From Porticoccus sp038143955 (lineage in GTDB: Bacteria > Pseudomonadota > Gammaproteobacteria > Pseudomonadales > Porticoccaceae): a DNA stretch of 64,000 bases. Every line of letters starts with the position of its first letter. The first letter of the stretch is position 1. A program made the translations under genes and the position numbers. Below, in pieces: positions 28,528 through 38,251 of this stretch. The DNA lies in contig JAYQMT010000005.1 of assembly GCA_038143955.1 (NCBI GenBank), positions 868,001 through 932,000 of the forward strand. The letters are read 5' to 3'. Below the pieces are notes generated by a model that saw only the letters and a program-made list of their open reading frames with translations, did not search any database and was not told the DNA's origin.

Positions 28528-31127
28528 TCAATCGATTAGTTTTTCTTTGACCCAAACAAAGACTGAACTCATTACCTCAGGTAGAGCACTGATTTTCGTG
28601 CCTCCGCCCTGAGCCATATCTCTACGACCCCCACCCTTTCCATCTAATTGGCTAGCTACAAATTGCATTAGATCTCCTGCATGGATATTTTTAGGTATTC
28701 CTTTGGTTAGTCCTGAAACTAATGAAATTTTATTTCCTTGAATTACAGCTAGTATGATTATGCTTTCTGCTAGCTTATTTTTTACTTGATCCACTGTATC
28801 CCTAAGTGTTTTTGGATCAACACCTTCCAAAACAACTGATAAGACGTTTATGCCACTGATTTCTCTAGCTTGTGATAAAAGATCTGAGCCTGCTATACCA
28901 GATATTTTTGATTGCAAGCTTGCGTTCTCTTTTTCTAGCCCCTTTGATTCGGCTAATAAGGATTTTGCTTTTTTAAGGATATTTTTTGGGCTTGTTTTAA
29001 AAACAGCGCATACGCCCTCAAGATCTTGTTCTAATCTATCAAAATGATTCAACACAGCCTCGCCAGTTACAGCTTCAATACGACGAATACCAGCAGCAAC
29101 TCCTGCTTCAGATATGATTTTAAATACACCAATATTACCTGTACGAAGAGTATGCGTACCCCCACAGAGCTCAACAGAAAATCCATCGCCCATAGTTAAA
29201 ACTCTCACCTCGTCGCCATACTTCTCACCGAATAAAGACATAGCTCCTTTTTCTTTAGCAGTCTTCATGTCGCAAACTTCAGTTGTTATTGAAGTATTAC
29301 GACGAATCTCTTTATTGACGATCTTTTCGATGGTTTTCTTCTGCAAGGAGCTGAGAGCCTCTGGATGGCTAAAATCAAATCGAAGACGATTGCTGTCCAC
29401 CAAGGAGCCTTTTTGTAAGACATCATCACCTAAAACTTTTCTTAGGGCTGCATGCAACAAGTGGGTTGCAGAGTGGTTAATTTCAGTTGCTAACCGGATG
29501 TTCGTATCGACCACAGAATCAACTTTTTGACCAACAGACATAGATCCATAAGAAAGAATACCAATATGCAAGTAATGCTCGCCTTGTTTTTGGCAGTCTG
29601 TTATTGAAAACTCAGAAGAATCAGAAATCAACAGTCCATGATCTCCTACCTGGCCTCCAGATTCTGCATAAAAGGAAGTGCTATCTAAAACTACTGCAGC
29701 TTCCTCGCCCTCTGATATACCTTCAACTAAATTACCGTTTAATATTATAGCTATAATACTTCCTTGGGCTACAGATGATCCATAACCAGTAAACTTAGTC
29801 TTTCCACTCAGTTCAAAATTTTGAGCATACTCAATATTAAATTTTCCGACCGATCTTGCTTTATCTCGTTGAACCTCCATACATTTTTCATATCCACACA
29901 TATCAAGCGTAAGGTCCTTTTCTCTTGCAATATCATTGACCAAATCAACAGGAAATCCGTATGTATCGTAAAGTGTAAAAACTATATTACCTGGAATTAC
30001 AGTGTCATTTAATTTTTCCAAAAGGAGTCTAGTAAAGATATACCTCTTTCAAGGGTCTTCTGGAACTGCTGTTCTTCTTTTAAAAGTACTTTTTCTACGC
30101 TAGCTTTAGCCTTAATTAATTCTGGATATGCTTCCCCCATAATCGAACAGAGGTCTGAAACTAAAGAATAAAAAAATGGTTGTTTTTGTCCTAGTTGATT
30201 TCCATGACGAATAGCTCTTCGAATAATACGTCGTAAAACATAGCCTCGGCCTTCGTTTGATGGCAAAACCCCATCTACTATCAAGAAGCTGCAAGAACGA
30301 ATATGGTCTGCTATCACTCTGAGAGACTTATTTTCAAAATCTTTTGTGTTAGTTGCTTTAGCAGCAGACTTCAGCAGAGATTGAAAAAGATCTACCTCAT
30401 AATTATTGTGGACGCCCTGCATTACTGCAGCTATTCTTTCAAGGCCCATTCCTGTATCAACAGACGGATTTGGGAGGGGCTCCATTGTTCCATCTGCTTT
30501 CTTTTCATATTGCATGAAAACTAAATTCCATATTTCAATATAACGATCAAGATCGTCATTTTTACTTCCAGGAGGTCCACCAGATATTTCCTCACCATGA
30601 TCATAAAATATTTCTGAACAGGGGCCACAAGGACCTGTTTCTCCCATTTGCCAGAAATTGTCATCTCCCAATCTAGAAAATCGGTTTGGATTCACGCCTA
30701 CCTCGTTGAGCCATATTTTTTCTGCTTCCGTATCTGTTTCGTGAACAGTAATCCATAGGCGCTCTTCCGGTAAACTAAGTTCTTCTGTCAAGAATTTCCA
30801 TGCAAATATAATTGCCTCGTGCTTAAAATAATCACCGAAACTAAAGTTCCCTAACATTTCAAAAAAAGTATGATGTCTGGCTGTATAGCCTACATTTTCT
30901 AGATCGTTATGTTTTCCTCCAGCCCTTACACATCGTTGCGAAGAAGTCGCTCTGAGATATTTATGGTTCTCTTTGCCGAGAAATATATCTTTGAATTGAA
31001 CCATGCCCGCATTAGTGAATAACAAAGACTGGTCATTAGTAGGCACTAGGCTGCTACTTTTAACCAACTTATGATTATGCTTCTCAAAATAATCAAGGAA
31101 AGATTGTCGAATTTTAGAAATTTTCAT
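28528..31127 (-). CDS. alaS: Alanyl-tRNA synthetase (one frame break)
   Basis: About 866 residues, normal for AlaRS, once two pieces are joined at the A4 run 30020-30023 (plus-strand view), which is one base short. The N-terminal half has the class II catalytic core (TNAGMVQFKDIFLG, RHHTFFEMLGNFSFGDYFK, FWQMGETGPCGPCSEIFYD). The C-terminal half has the editing-domain zinc motif HSATHLLHAALRKV and ...CGGTH, and the terminal GGGRRDMAQGGG of the C-Ala domain. As an essential single-copy gene, its break is a good argument that the frame errors are technical. Confidence 0.95.
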
Positions 31128-31223
31128 AGTAAATTTAACCTACAACCTTATCTGAGGTATTTTAAAAAGATTTTATAGTATCGCCAAATAAAATCTAATT
31201 TCCCTGAGAGCTACGCAGCAATG

Positions 31224-31573
31224 CTAAAAGCTTAAATTACTCTCTAGAAATTTCTTATTTCCTAACAAATGCAAGTGCAGATGAAATACAGTCTGCCCGG
31301 CTTCAGCACCGTTATTAATTACTATTCGATAAGCTTCGCTAATTCCCGCTTTTTTCGCTATATCGCTAGCTACCAGCAGCAAATGTCCCAATAAGCCCTC
31401 ATCCACCGGAGCAGCATTTGCAAGCATAGGGATAGCCTTTTTGGGAATAACCAACAAATGTGTAGGAGCCTGAGGTGCTATATCCTTTATAGCAATACAC
31501 TGCTCATCTTCGTAAACTACATCTGCGGGTATATCCCCATTAATTATTTTTCAAAAAGCGTTTTATCTGTCAT
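31224..31573 (-). CDS. hinT: HIT-family purine nucleoside phosphoramidase (one frame break)
   Basis: About 116 residues. The start MTDKTLFEK at 31573 runs into a stop unless one A is added to the run at 31547-31551 (T5 on the plus strand); then the sequence continues IINGDIPADVVYEDEQCIAIKDIAPQAPTH as in HinT proteins. The catalytic histidine triad is in QTVFHLHLHLLG near the C-terminus. HinT hydrolyses adenosine 5'-phosphoramidates. It lies between the UPF0434 gene and alaS on the same strand. Confidence 0.88.
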
Positions 31574-31626
31574 TTTCTAAACAACCTCAACTAAAGTTTA
31601 TTAACCAACTATATATTAATTAAACA

Positions 31627-31812
31627 TTAATTGAATTTTTCATCAGCGTTAAACTGACGAGCTTCCGATTCAAGCATTATTGGAATGCCATCTCTTATAG
31701 GGTAGGCAAGTTGACTTGCACGACAAACAAGCTCATCTTTGTCCTTGTGATACTCGAGTGGCGCCTTGCTAACTGGACAGACCAAAATGGATAATAAATT
31801 GTTATCAATCAT
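31627..31812 (-). CDS. UPF0434/Trm112-like small protein (YcaR type)
   Basis: A 61-residue protein. LLSILVCPVSKAPLEYH near the start and LAYPIRDGIPIMLESEAR near residue 40 are the two conserved blocks of the YcaR/Trm112 family. The usual second cysteine of the first block (CPxCK) reads CPVSK, a common variant in UPF0434. The role is unclear; relatives act as small partners of methyltransferases. It sits between an M23 peptidase gene and hinT, whereas in other bacteria it often accompanies lpxK/kdsB. Confidence 0.88.
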   Translation of the reverse strand: MIDNNLLSILVCPVSKAPLEYHKDKDELVCRASQLAYPIRDGIPIMLESEARQFNADEKFN

Positions 31813-31861
31813 GCTAATCCTTAAAATAAAATATAAGTTTAAGTCAAAGATGGAAGTAAAA

Positions 31862-32680
31862 CTATGGAATAAGAGGAAAATATTTCATTACTAATTGGGG
31901 ATCAAGCCTTACATCAAGCCAATTAATTCTCCAATCAAGGTGTGGGCCTGTTGCTCTTCCCGTAGCGCCAACTCTACCTATCAAGTCTCCTCTCTTTACT
32001 CTCTGGCCGACATCAACACTTATTGCGCTGAGATGAATATAGGTCGAGCTAATTCCGAGTCCATGTGAAATAATCAAAGTTCCCCCAGAATAAAACATAT
32101 TAGGATGAGCAAGCTCTACAGCCCCTGGAGCAGGTGCAAAAATAGGAGTTCCTGTTGGGGCTGCTATATCTAAACCATAGTGCGGATTACCAGGATGTCC
32201 ATTATAAAATCTTCGGCTCCCATAGACGCCGGTAATAGGACCCTTCAACGGCATAACAAAGCCAGATAAAAAATCTAAGCTATTATTTATTTTTGACCTT
32301 GCAATCCAAACTTGTTCCGATTCTTTTTTTATTCTTTCCTTTAATGAGCTCGGTGGCTTCACAGTATCTTGGGGAACACCAAAGATTTTTTGCTCTTTAT
32401 ATTTTCTTTGATGAACCGAAAATATATGTAATTTTTCTTCATTTTTTTTATTCACTGAGGTTAAAGTTATCTTCTCTGGAGCATTACGACCAAGCCCAAA
32501 AATAAAAAAGCCGCTTTCATCTACCCTTATATTTCGACCCATCACCTCAACTGTTGTACCCGGATCTACCTGACCAGATACAATGGAACCCTGAGAAAGC
32601 TGACCATTTATTTCGACTCCAAAAAGGCTGAGAGGTGCTGAAAGCAACACAAATAATAATATATTTTTTAAACTCATCAT
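31862..32680 (-). CDS. Secreted M23 (LytM-type) peptidase
   Basis: A 272-residue exported protein with an N-terminal signal peptide (FVLLSAPLSLFG) and a C-terminal peptidase M23 domain, residues ~150-265. Metal-binding residues are in GNPHYGLDIAA and TYIHLSAI, followed by the typical RVGATGRATGPHLDWRI. The upstream ~100 residues form a small beta-rich region (GQLSQGSIVSGQVDPGTTVEVMGR). It probably trims peptidoglycan cross-links in the periplasm. It interrupts the common recX-alaS order and looks like part of the recA-to-lysC transcription direction. Confidence 0.87.
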   Translation of the reverse strand: MMSLKNILLFVLLSAPLSLFGVEINGQLSQGSIVSGQVDPGTTVEVMGRNIRVDESGFFIFGLGRNAPEKITLTSVNKKNEEKLHIFSVHQRKYKEQKIFGVPQDTVKPPSSLKERIKKESEQVWIARSKINNSLDFLSGFVMPLKGPITGVYGSRRFYNGHPGNPHYGLDIAAPTGTPIFAPAPGAVELAHPNMFYSGGTLIISHGLGISSTYIHLSAISVDVGQRVKRGDLIGRVGATGRATGPHLDWRINWLDVRLDPQLVMKYFPLIP

Positions 32681-32710
32681 TAAATAACTGAAATACTTAG
32701 TTAATTTATT

Positions 32711-33172
32711 TTATTGTTTACAACATGCGAATATATGCTCAGACTTAAAACCACGGTACTTCAGAAAATTATTTATTTTCACTTTTTCACTGAATTCAGA
32801 ACTAGTACTGTAACCATATTTTTTTATTAAAACTTTTTTTGCTAGCTCGAACCAATCTGCTCCACACTCTGTTACAACTTTTACCATTATATCATTTGAA
32901 ACTTTGTAATTTTTTAGCTCAGCAACAATTCTGTCTGGCCCGTACCCTTTTCTTATTCTGGTTGCTGTTAGCATTTCAGCAAACCGAAGATCAGACTGAA
33001 GATTAAGATCCCTTAAATCTAACATAACATCATAGATTAGCTTTGATTCATCGGGAAATATTTTCAATAACTTTTGTAATAAATCATCGAACGAGTGCTC
33101 TCTTCTAGAAAGTAATGACATCGCACGATATTTAACGTTGGCAAATTCTTTTATCTTTTTTTTATTTTCCAT
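32711..33172 (-). CDS. recX: RecA regulatory protein RecX
   Basis: A 153-residue RecX. The YRAMSLLSRREHSFDDLLQKL stretch at residue ~14 and RIRKGYGPDRIVAELK at ~95 are family markers of the three-helix RecX repeats. It binds RecA filaments and limits their growth. It lies 107 bases after recA, behind a hairpin that should reduce its expression compared with recA. Confidence 0.92.
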   Translation of the reverse strand: MENKKKIKEFANVKYRAMSLLSRREHSFDDLLQKLLKIFPDESKLIYDVMLDLRDLNLQSDLRFAEMLTATRIRKGYGPDRIVAELKNYKVSNDIMVKVVTECGADWFELAKKVLIKKYGYSTSSEFSEKVKINNFLKYRGFKSEHIFACCKQ

Positions 33173-33220
33173 ATAAATAAAGCAAATCTTTTACATTCTG
33201 CTACAAGTGCTATGAGTTAT

Positions 33221-33256
33221 AAAAAAACCATACTTCGTACCAAAGCATGGTTTTAT
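33221..33256 (-). terminator. Partial terminator between recA and recX
   Basis: On the minus strand an 11-base stem (AAACCATGCTT / AAGTATGGTTT with one G-T pair) is followed by a T run. It lies ~25 bases after the recA stop. Such a hairpin commonly lets a fraction of recA transcripts read through into recX. Confidence 0.75.
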
Positions 33257-33279
33257 GTAGCAACAGTTATAATTTATTT

Positions 33280-34344
33280 TTATTCTATTACCTTGGTCTC
33301 GCTATCATCTATTGTGTCATTTTTCTGAGCTACCTCTACTTTGTTATCCTTTTTTAATACCGGCATTAGTTGTGCTCTAATTTTTTTTTCAATTTCATCG
33401 GCTATGCTTTCATTTTCGCGTAAGTATTCACAAGCATTAGATTTACCTTGGCCAATTTTATCTCCATTGTAAGCATACCAAGATCCTGCTTTTTCAATTA
33501 AATCACATTTAACACCAAGGTCGATTACTTCACCTAAATGATTTATTCCTTGTCCGTATAAAATCTGAAATTCACATTGCTTGAATGGAGGTGAAATTTT
33601 ATTTTTGACCACTTTTACTCTTGTTTCATTTCCAGTTATCTCGTCGCCTTCTTTCACTGCTCCAATTCTACGAATATCTAGACGAACTGACGAATAAAAC
33701 TTCAGTGCATTACCACCTGTGGTCGTTTCAGGATTGCCAAACATAACGCCTATTTTCATACGAATTTGATTAATAAATATTACTAGACAATTTGCATTTT
33801 TAATATTACTGGTTAATTTACGTAAAGCTTGAGACATTAATCTTGCCTGAAGGCCCACATGGTGGTCTCCCATTTCACCCTCTATTTCTGCTCTTGGGGT
33901 AAGTGCTGCAACAGAATCTATTACTAACACATCTATAGTTCCTGACCTTACTAACATGTCAGTAACTTCAAGAGCTTGTTCGCCTGTATCCGGTTGGGAA
34001 ACAAAAAGGTCATCTACTTGAACACCAAGCTTTTCTGCATACACAGGATCCAAAGCATGCTCTGCATCTACAAAAGCACAAGTGCCACCAACTTTTTGTG
34101 CCTCTGCTATAACCTGAAGTGTCAACGTAGTTTTACCAGAAGACTCAGGTCCATAAATTTCAACCACCCTACCCTTTGGTAGCCCTCCAATTCCAAGGGC
34201 GACATCTAACCCTAAGGATCCAGTAGAAATTGCTGGTATCGCTTGATGTTCTTTGTCTCCCATTCGCATTACCGTACCTTTACCAAACTGTCTTTCAATT
34301 TGTGATAGTGCTGCCTGAAGGGCTTTTTCTTTATTGGGCTCCAT
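33280..34344 (-). CDS. recA: Recombinase RecA
   Basis: A 354-residue RecA with no frame break. Walker A is GPESSGKTTL near residue 67; DVLVIDSVAAL (Walker B) near 140; loop L1 (EGEMGDHHVGLQARLMSQ) and L2 (FGNPETTTGGNALKFYSS) are complete. It forms filaments on single-stranded DNA for recombination and triggers LexA self-cleavage. A perfect LexA box stands 71 bases upstream of ATG, so SOS control is expected. The protein ends in an acidic tail (NDTIDDSETKVIE). Confidence 0.98.
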   Translation of the reverse strand: MEPNKEKALQAALSQIERQFGKGTVMRMGDKEHQAIPAISTGSLGLDVALGIGGLPKGRVVEIYGPESSGKTTLTLQVIAEAQKVGGTCAFVDAEHALDPVYAEKLGVQVDDLFVSQPDTGEQALEVTDMLVRSGTIDVLVIDSVAALTPRAEIEGEMGDHHVGLQARLMSQALRKLTSNIKNANCLVIFINQIRMKIGVMFGNPETTTGGNALKFYSSVRLDIRRIGAVKEGDEITGNETRVKVVKNKISPPFKQCEFQILYGQGINHLGEVIDLGVKCDLIEKAGSWYAYNGDKIGQGKSNACEYLRENESIADEIEKKIRAQLMPVLKKDNKVEVAQKNDTIDDSETKVIE

Positions 34345-34411
34345 GATAACTTCCTTTTTTTCTTATAATTTCTAATTGTGTCACATAATTATTAATTTTA
34401 ACTTAAATTTT

Positions 34412-34437
34412 GACTACTGTATAGTCATACAGTAGTC
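34412..34437. promoter_or_regulatory. LexA (SOS) box of recA
   Basis: TACTGTATAGTCATACAGTA (34415-34434) matches the gammaproteobacterial CTGT-N8-ACAG LexA consensus with flanking TA on both sides. The symmetry extends further: GACTACTGTAT and ATACAGTAGTC are perfect 11-base arms around AGTC. Placed 71-90 bases before the recA ATG. Confidence 0.92.
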
Positions 34438-34470
34438 ATAAATACCTCAATTTACTCGCATGTAGGATTT

Positions 34471-34498
34471 TTCTATATCAAAATATTTTGATATAGAA
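34471..34498. repeat. Perfect 28-bp palindrome between recA and fdxA
   Basis: Two contiguous 14-base arms, TTCTATATCAAAAT and its reverse complement, with no loop. It is midway between the divergent recA and fdxA genes, about 100 bases before the fdxA -10 element. Lack of a loop argues for a dimer-binding operator rather than an RNA hairpin. Confidence 0.75.
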
Positions 34499-34570
34499 GT
34501 AAGCATATGTTATGTTATCTTAATAATTCTATTTAATTTTCGATATTTATGAAGTTATGAAAGATATTTG

Positions 34571-34600
34571 TTTAAAAGCGCCCACCGATTTCTGTATAAT
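34571..34600 (+). promoter_or_regulatory. Candidate sigma-70 promoter of fdxA
   Basis: A consensus TATAAT at 34595-34600 is preceded after 18 bases by TTTAAA (34571-34576). The start codon is 41 bases downstream and has GGAG at a good distance. Confidence 0.55.
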
Positions 34601-34641
34601 CCTGCACAATTTAATATGTCAGGTTTACGGAGAATAATATA

Positions 34642-34965
34642 ATGCCATTCGTAGTCGGCGAAAACTGCATAAAGTGCAAATATACTGATTGTGTAGAAGT
34701 ATGCCCAGTGGATTGTTTCTACGAAGGTCCAAATTTCTTAGTAATCCATCCTGATGAATGTATTGATTGTGCCCTTTGTGAACCAGAGTGTCCTGCTGGA
34801 GCAATTTTTTCTGAGGATGAGCTCCCTGAAGACCAAAAGATATATCTGGAACTTAATTCCGAGCTATCTGAAGTTTGGCCAAATATTACTGAAGCAAAAA
34901 CACCGGCAGAAGACGCTGAAAAGTGGGATGGAATAAAAGGAAAACTCGAGCATCTAGAGCGATAA
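34642..34965 (+). CDS. fdxA: 7Fe ferredoxin (3Fe-4S/4Fe-4S)
   Basis: A 107-residue ferredoxin of the FdxA type. Cysteine patterns CIKCKYTDCVEVCPVDC and CIDCALCEPECP hold one [3Fe-4S] and one [4Fe-4S] cluster; the extended acidic C-terminus (about residues 60-107) is typical. It carries low-potential electrons in the cytoplasm. It is monocistronic and divergent from recA; the long palindrome upstream may control it. In Pseudomonas relatives fdxA often sits near mutS and recA, which fits this position. Confidence 0.95.
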   Translation: MPFVVGENCIKCKYTDCVEVCPVDCFYEGPNFLVIHPDECIDCALCEPECPAGAIFSEDELPEDQKIYLELNSELSEVWPNITEAKTPAEDAEKWDGIKGKLEHLER

Positions 34966-34982
34966 TATAATAAACGAATGGG

Positions 34983-36857
34983 CTACTCGACGCATTCAAA
35001 GCAACTTAGATAAATATCCCTGGGGTCATTTAATAGCTCTAAAAAACCAAACTTTTTATAAAAATTATTAAATTTAATCAGTAACTCTGGAACAAAAGTT
35101 GATACCGGAATAGATTCTGCTAAATATCTTACTTGTGCATTTCCAATCTGGTTCAAAATTTTCTCTTGAAAACTTAACGGCCTAATCAATTCAATTAATT
35201 CGTAATTATCAAGTTCTGCTAAATTAGCGGCAGCTGATATAGCTTCATTCAATCATCCGAGTTTATCAACTAATCCTAATTCTAACGCTTTTTCGCCAGT
35301 CCAAACTCGACCTTGTGCTATAAGTCCTACCTTTTCAATACTGGTATTTCTTGCTTCGGCAACAATACTCAAAAACTTACTATAGGTATAATCTACCCCA
35401 GATTGAATAACTTGTTTAGCATGGTCCGACATAGGTCTTGTTATCTGATATATGTTCGATAGTGTCGTTGTGTCGACACCATCACTCCTGACTCCAATAT
35501 TTTTTAGAGTTTCTTCGAATGTGGGAACAATTCCAAAAACACCTATAGATCCAGTTATTGTTGTTGGGGTAGACCATACCTCTGTAGCCCCCATAGCTAT
35601 CCAAAACCCACCAGATGCTGCTACAGAGCCCATTGAAATTACTACTGGTTTACCAAGTTCTTTTAAAGCTATTATATCTTGACGAATTGCTTCAGAGGCA
35701 AAGGCACCTCCTCCCGGACTGTCTATTCTAATCACTACAGCTTTAATACTATCATCCTCTCTGGCCTGTTTTATGAGCCGAGACATACTTTCACTACCTA
35801 TTTTTCCATTTGGTTGGTCTCCAATCTCGATAGGTCCACTGGCAGTTATTAAAGCGATGTGATTTGTATTATCTCTTACTTTCGATAAATTTATTTTTTG
35901 CTTAATATGCCTTAAATAACTTGAAGAATCGATATACTGATAGCCTCCATCATCATCCATACCAGACACTGAGATTAGATAATCTATACTATCTTTTCTA
36001 TTAGAAATTTTGTCTATGAGTCCAACATTGAGTGCTAATGTAGCAGCATCTCCTTTATAATTTGATAATCTTTTTCCCAGATTATTTGAATAATCATTTA
36101 AAAAATTTTCTGGTAAATCTCTGGATTTTTCAACTCTTTTTGTATATGCGCTCCATAAGTCATTCACCCAAATTGAGGTATGTTCTTTAGATTCGTCAGA
36201 CATACTATTACGAGTAAATGGTTCAATTGCATCTTTATAAACGCCGACTCGAAAAACATTAACTTTAATCTTAAGTTGATCTAGAGCATCCTTAAAATAA
36301 CTATTATATCTACTATAACCTTCAATCAATACTGAACCCATCGGGTTAAGATGAATTTCATCAGCAAAACTTGCTAAAAAATATTGTTCTTGGTTGTAGC
36401 TATCTCCAATAGCAGTGATGGATTTACCACTTGATTTGAAGCGTGTCAGAGCTTCACCTAATTCTTCAAGCTTGCTTATCCCGCCACCAGTGAAATAATC
36501 TAAATCTAAAACCAGATTAGTAATACGCTTATCGCCAGATGCATAATCAATCGAAGTAATAAGTTCTGGAAGTAACGTTTCTGTCTCAAGACCACTTTTT
36601 TCCATGAATTTTTTTAGTGGAGAAATATAGGTTTTTTGCTCCACTAAAGCACCAATTGGGGATATTTTTAAGGCAGCTTTATCTGGTAAAGGTTGATCAC
36701 CGTTTTCCAGAGACATTACAAGAATAAAAATAGATATACAGACTATGAATAAACTTGCTAAAACCTGAACACATATCATGAGGGTCTTGCATATTCTTTT
36801 CAAAAAATTTAAAAAGTTCAATTTTGGTCTACCTGATAAAGTGAATATTGCTTCCAT
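34983..36857 (-). CDS. sppA: Signal peptide peptidase SppA, protease IV (damaged near the C-terminus)
   Basis: About 624 residues, the length of the long, two-domain SppA. A membrane anchor near residues 28-50 precedes two S49 domains; the second has SPGGGAFASEAIRQDI and MGSVAASGGFWIAMGA with the nucleophile serine, and the first carries the general-base lysine region. A TGA at 35255-35253 splits off the last 89 residues in the same frame. The conserved sequence here is LGDLNEA; one extra A and one missing T in GGATGATTG would restore it, so two compensating indels are likelier than a real stop. The start overlaps the DUF2069 gene by 40 bases. Confidence 0.88.
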
Positions 36858-37195
36858 CTACTATGTAACATAGCAACGATAAACATGATGACTAGCATTA
36901 ATATTTCTAGAACATCTAAGTAACTAGAATCCGGTGAAAAGAAATTATTTACGGCTACTATAAAATATAATAGTGTCACAAAGCATAGCATCGATATGGT
37001 TTTATACTTTTCTTTGTATATACCCGGCAATAGCAGGCATATCGGCAAGTACGTAAAAATTATTATAGTAATCGGATTAGATTTTAAAAGGCTATTAAAT
37101 AGTAATACGAAAAGAAAAATCACTATACTTACCCAAGTCAGTTTACGACATATGCGTAACTTTTTTTCTAGATTATTGATAAGCTTAACTTTCAT
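36818..37195 (-). CDS. DUF2069 membrane protein
   Basis: A 125-residue protein with about four hydrophobic segments (near residues 20-35, 45-57, 67-83 and 97-110) and a basic N-terminus. Size, topology and place directly downstream of arsC and wrbA match the DUF2069 family, for which this neighbourhood is conserved in Pseudomonas-like genomes. No function is established. It overlaps the start of sppA. Confidence 0.7.
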   Translation of the reverse strand: MKVKLINNLEKKLRICRKLTWVSIVIFLFVLLFNSLLKSNPITIIIFTYLPICLLLPGIYKEKYKTISMLCFVTLLYFIVAVNNFFSPDSSYLDVLEILMLVIMFIVAMLHSRWKQYSLYQVDQN

Positions 37196-37213
37196 ATTGA
37201 TAGTACTCTCGAC

Positions 37214-37807
37214 TCAAAGATGAATTGTTAATAGTTTTGCCAGACTAGAAATTCTTTTTCCAAGGGCAACACATAAGTCTGATTCGTCGTTTGTGATGCC
37301 ATCGAAGTTTTTGCCTGTTTGGCATGAAGCACCGTAAGGTGTTCCTCCCCTTTGAGTGTTATGGAGTGCCTGTTCGCTATAAGGCAGTCCAGCCAAAATC
37401 ATACCCTGATGCATCAGAGGTAACATCATAGTCAAAAGAGTTGTCTCTTGCCCGCCATGCAAAGAGCCTGTAGATGTAAAAACTCCAGCTGGTTTTCCTA
37501 TTAAATCTCCATTAAGCCAGATATCTCCAGTCATATCTAAAAAATACTTTAATGGAGCAGCCATATTACCAAAACGCGTAGGACTTCCAAGAATTAAACC
37601 TAAACTCTCTCTTAAATCTTCTTGAGTACAATAAAGATGCCCTTTATCTGGAATATCTGATTGAGTGCTTTCGCAAACATTAGAAACAGGCGGAACAGTT
37701 CTTACTCTGGCTTCTAAACCAGACATCTCAACACCATCTGCTATTTTTTCAGCCATTTTTTTAGTATTGCCATTATGAGAATAATAAAGAATTAATATAT
37801 AGCCCAT
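37214..37807 (-). CDS. wrbA: NAD(P)H:quinone oxidoreductase WrbA
   Basis: A 197-residue flavodoxin-like protein. The FMN phosphate loop is LILYYSHNGNTKKMAE at residue ~5; GSPTRFGNMAAPLKYFLD (near 75) and FTSTGSLHGGQETTLL (near 110) are the WrbA hallmarks. It reduces quinones by two electrons, protecting against oxidative stress. Its start overlaps the arsC stop by one base, so the pair is coupled. Confidence 0.92.
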   Translation of the reverse strand: MGYILILYYSHNGNTKKMAEKIADGVEMSGLEARVRTVPPVSNVCESTQSDIPDKGHLYCTQEDLRESLGLILGSPTRFGNMAAPLKYFLDMTGDIWLNGDLIGKPAGVFTSTGSLHGGQETTLLTMMLPLMHQGMILAGLPYSEQALHNTQRGGTPYGASCQTGKNFDGITNDESDLCVALGKRISSLAKLLTIHL

Positions 37808-38151
37808 TAGATAATCTCCAATAAAACTTCAGGAGGTCGTCCTATAACAGCTTTATTACCATTTATTATTATAGGTCGCTCTATAAGCTTTGGATAGGAC
37901 ACCATAGTCTCTATAAGCTCACTTTCTGTTTTTGTGTTATCTGATAAATTATTTTCTTTGTAGGCGCTTTCAGTTTTTCTTAAAAGCTCCCTAGCTGTAA
38001 TACCAAGCTTTCTTAAAATCCCCACAAGATCCTCAAATGACGGTGGGGTATCAAGATAGAGTATAACATTTAAAGGGACGTCCGAAGCTTCCAAGAGTGC
38101 CAGAGCTTGTCTAGATTTTGAACAACGTGGGTTGTGATAAATGCTAATCAT
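37807..38151 (-). CDS. arsC: ArsC-family reductase (YfgD type)
   Basis: A 114-residue thioredoxin-fold protein. The active site is YHNPRCSKSRQAL with the catalytic cysteine at residue ~10, and the C-terminal ERPIIINGNKAVIGRPPE carries the substrate-binding arginine of ArsC. Despite the name, family members next to wrbA and hda are not part of arsenic islands and their true substrate is unsure. No arsenic resistance genes are nearby. Confidence 0.9.
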   Translation of the reverse strand: MISIYHNPRCSKSRQALALLEASDVPLNVILYLDTPPSFEDLVGILRKLGITARELLRKTESAYKENNLSDNTKTESELIETMVSYPKLIERPIIINGNKAVIGRPPEVLLEII

Positions 38152-38251
38152 ATTGTTTGAAAAATTCCTTGTTATAATTAAATTGATTAGTTTATTTTAG
38201 CTGGAAAGCTGTGGCTAGGGCTAGCATGGTTTTCATATAGGGAGGGCAAAC

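Noticed and set aside
12183..35255. Genome-wide UGA recoding to tryptophan or selenocysteine
   Set aside because: TGA ends several intact genes (rsxG, yihY, LolA-like). The sppA TGA is explained by two compensating indels restoring LGDLNEA, leaving only one tryptophan-site case.
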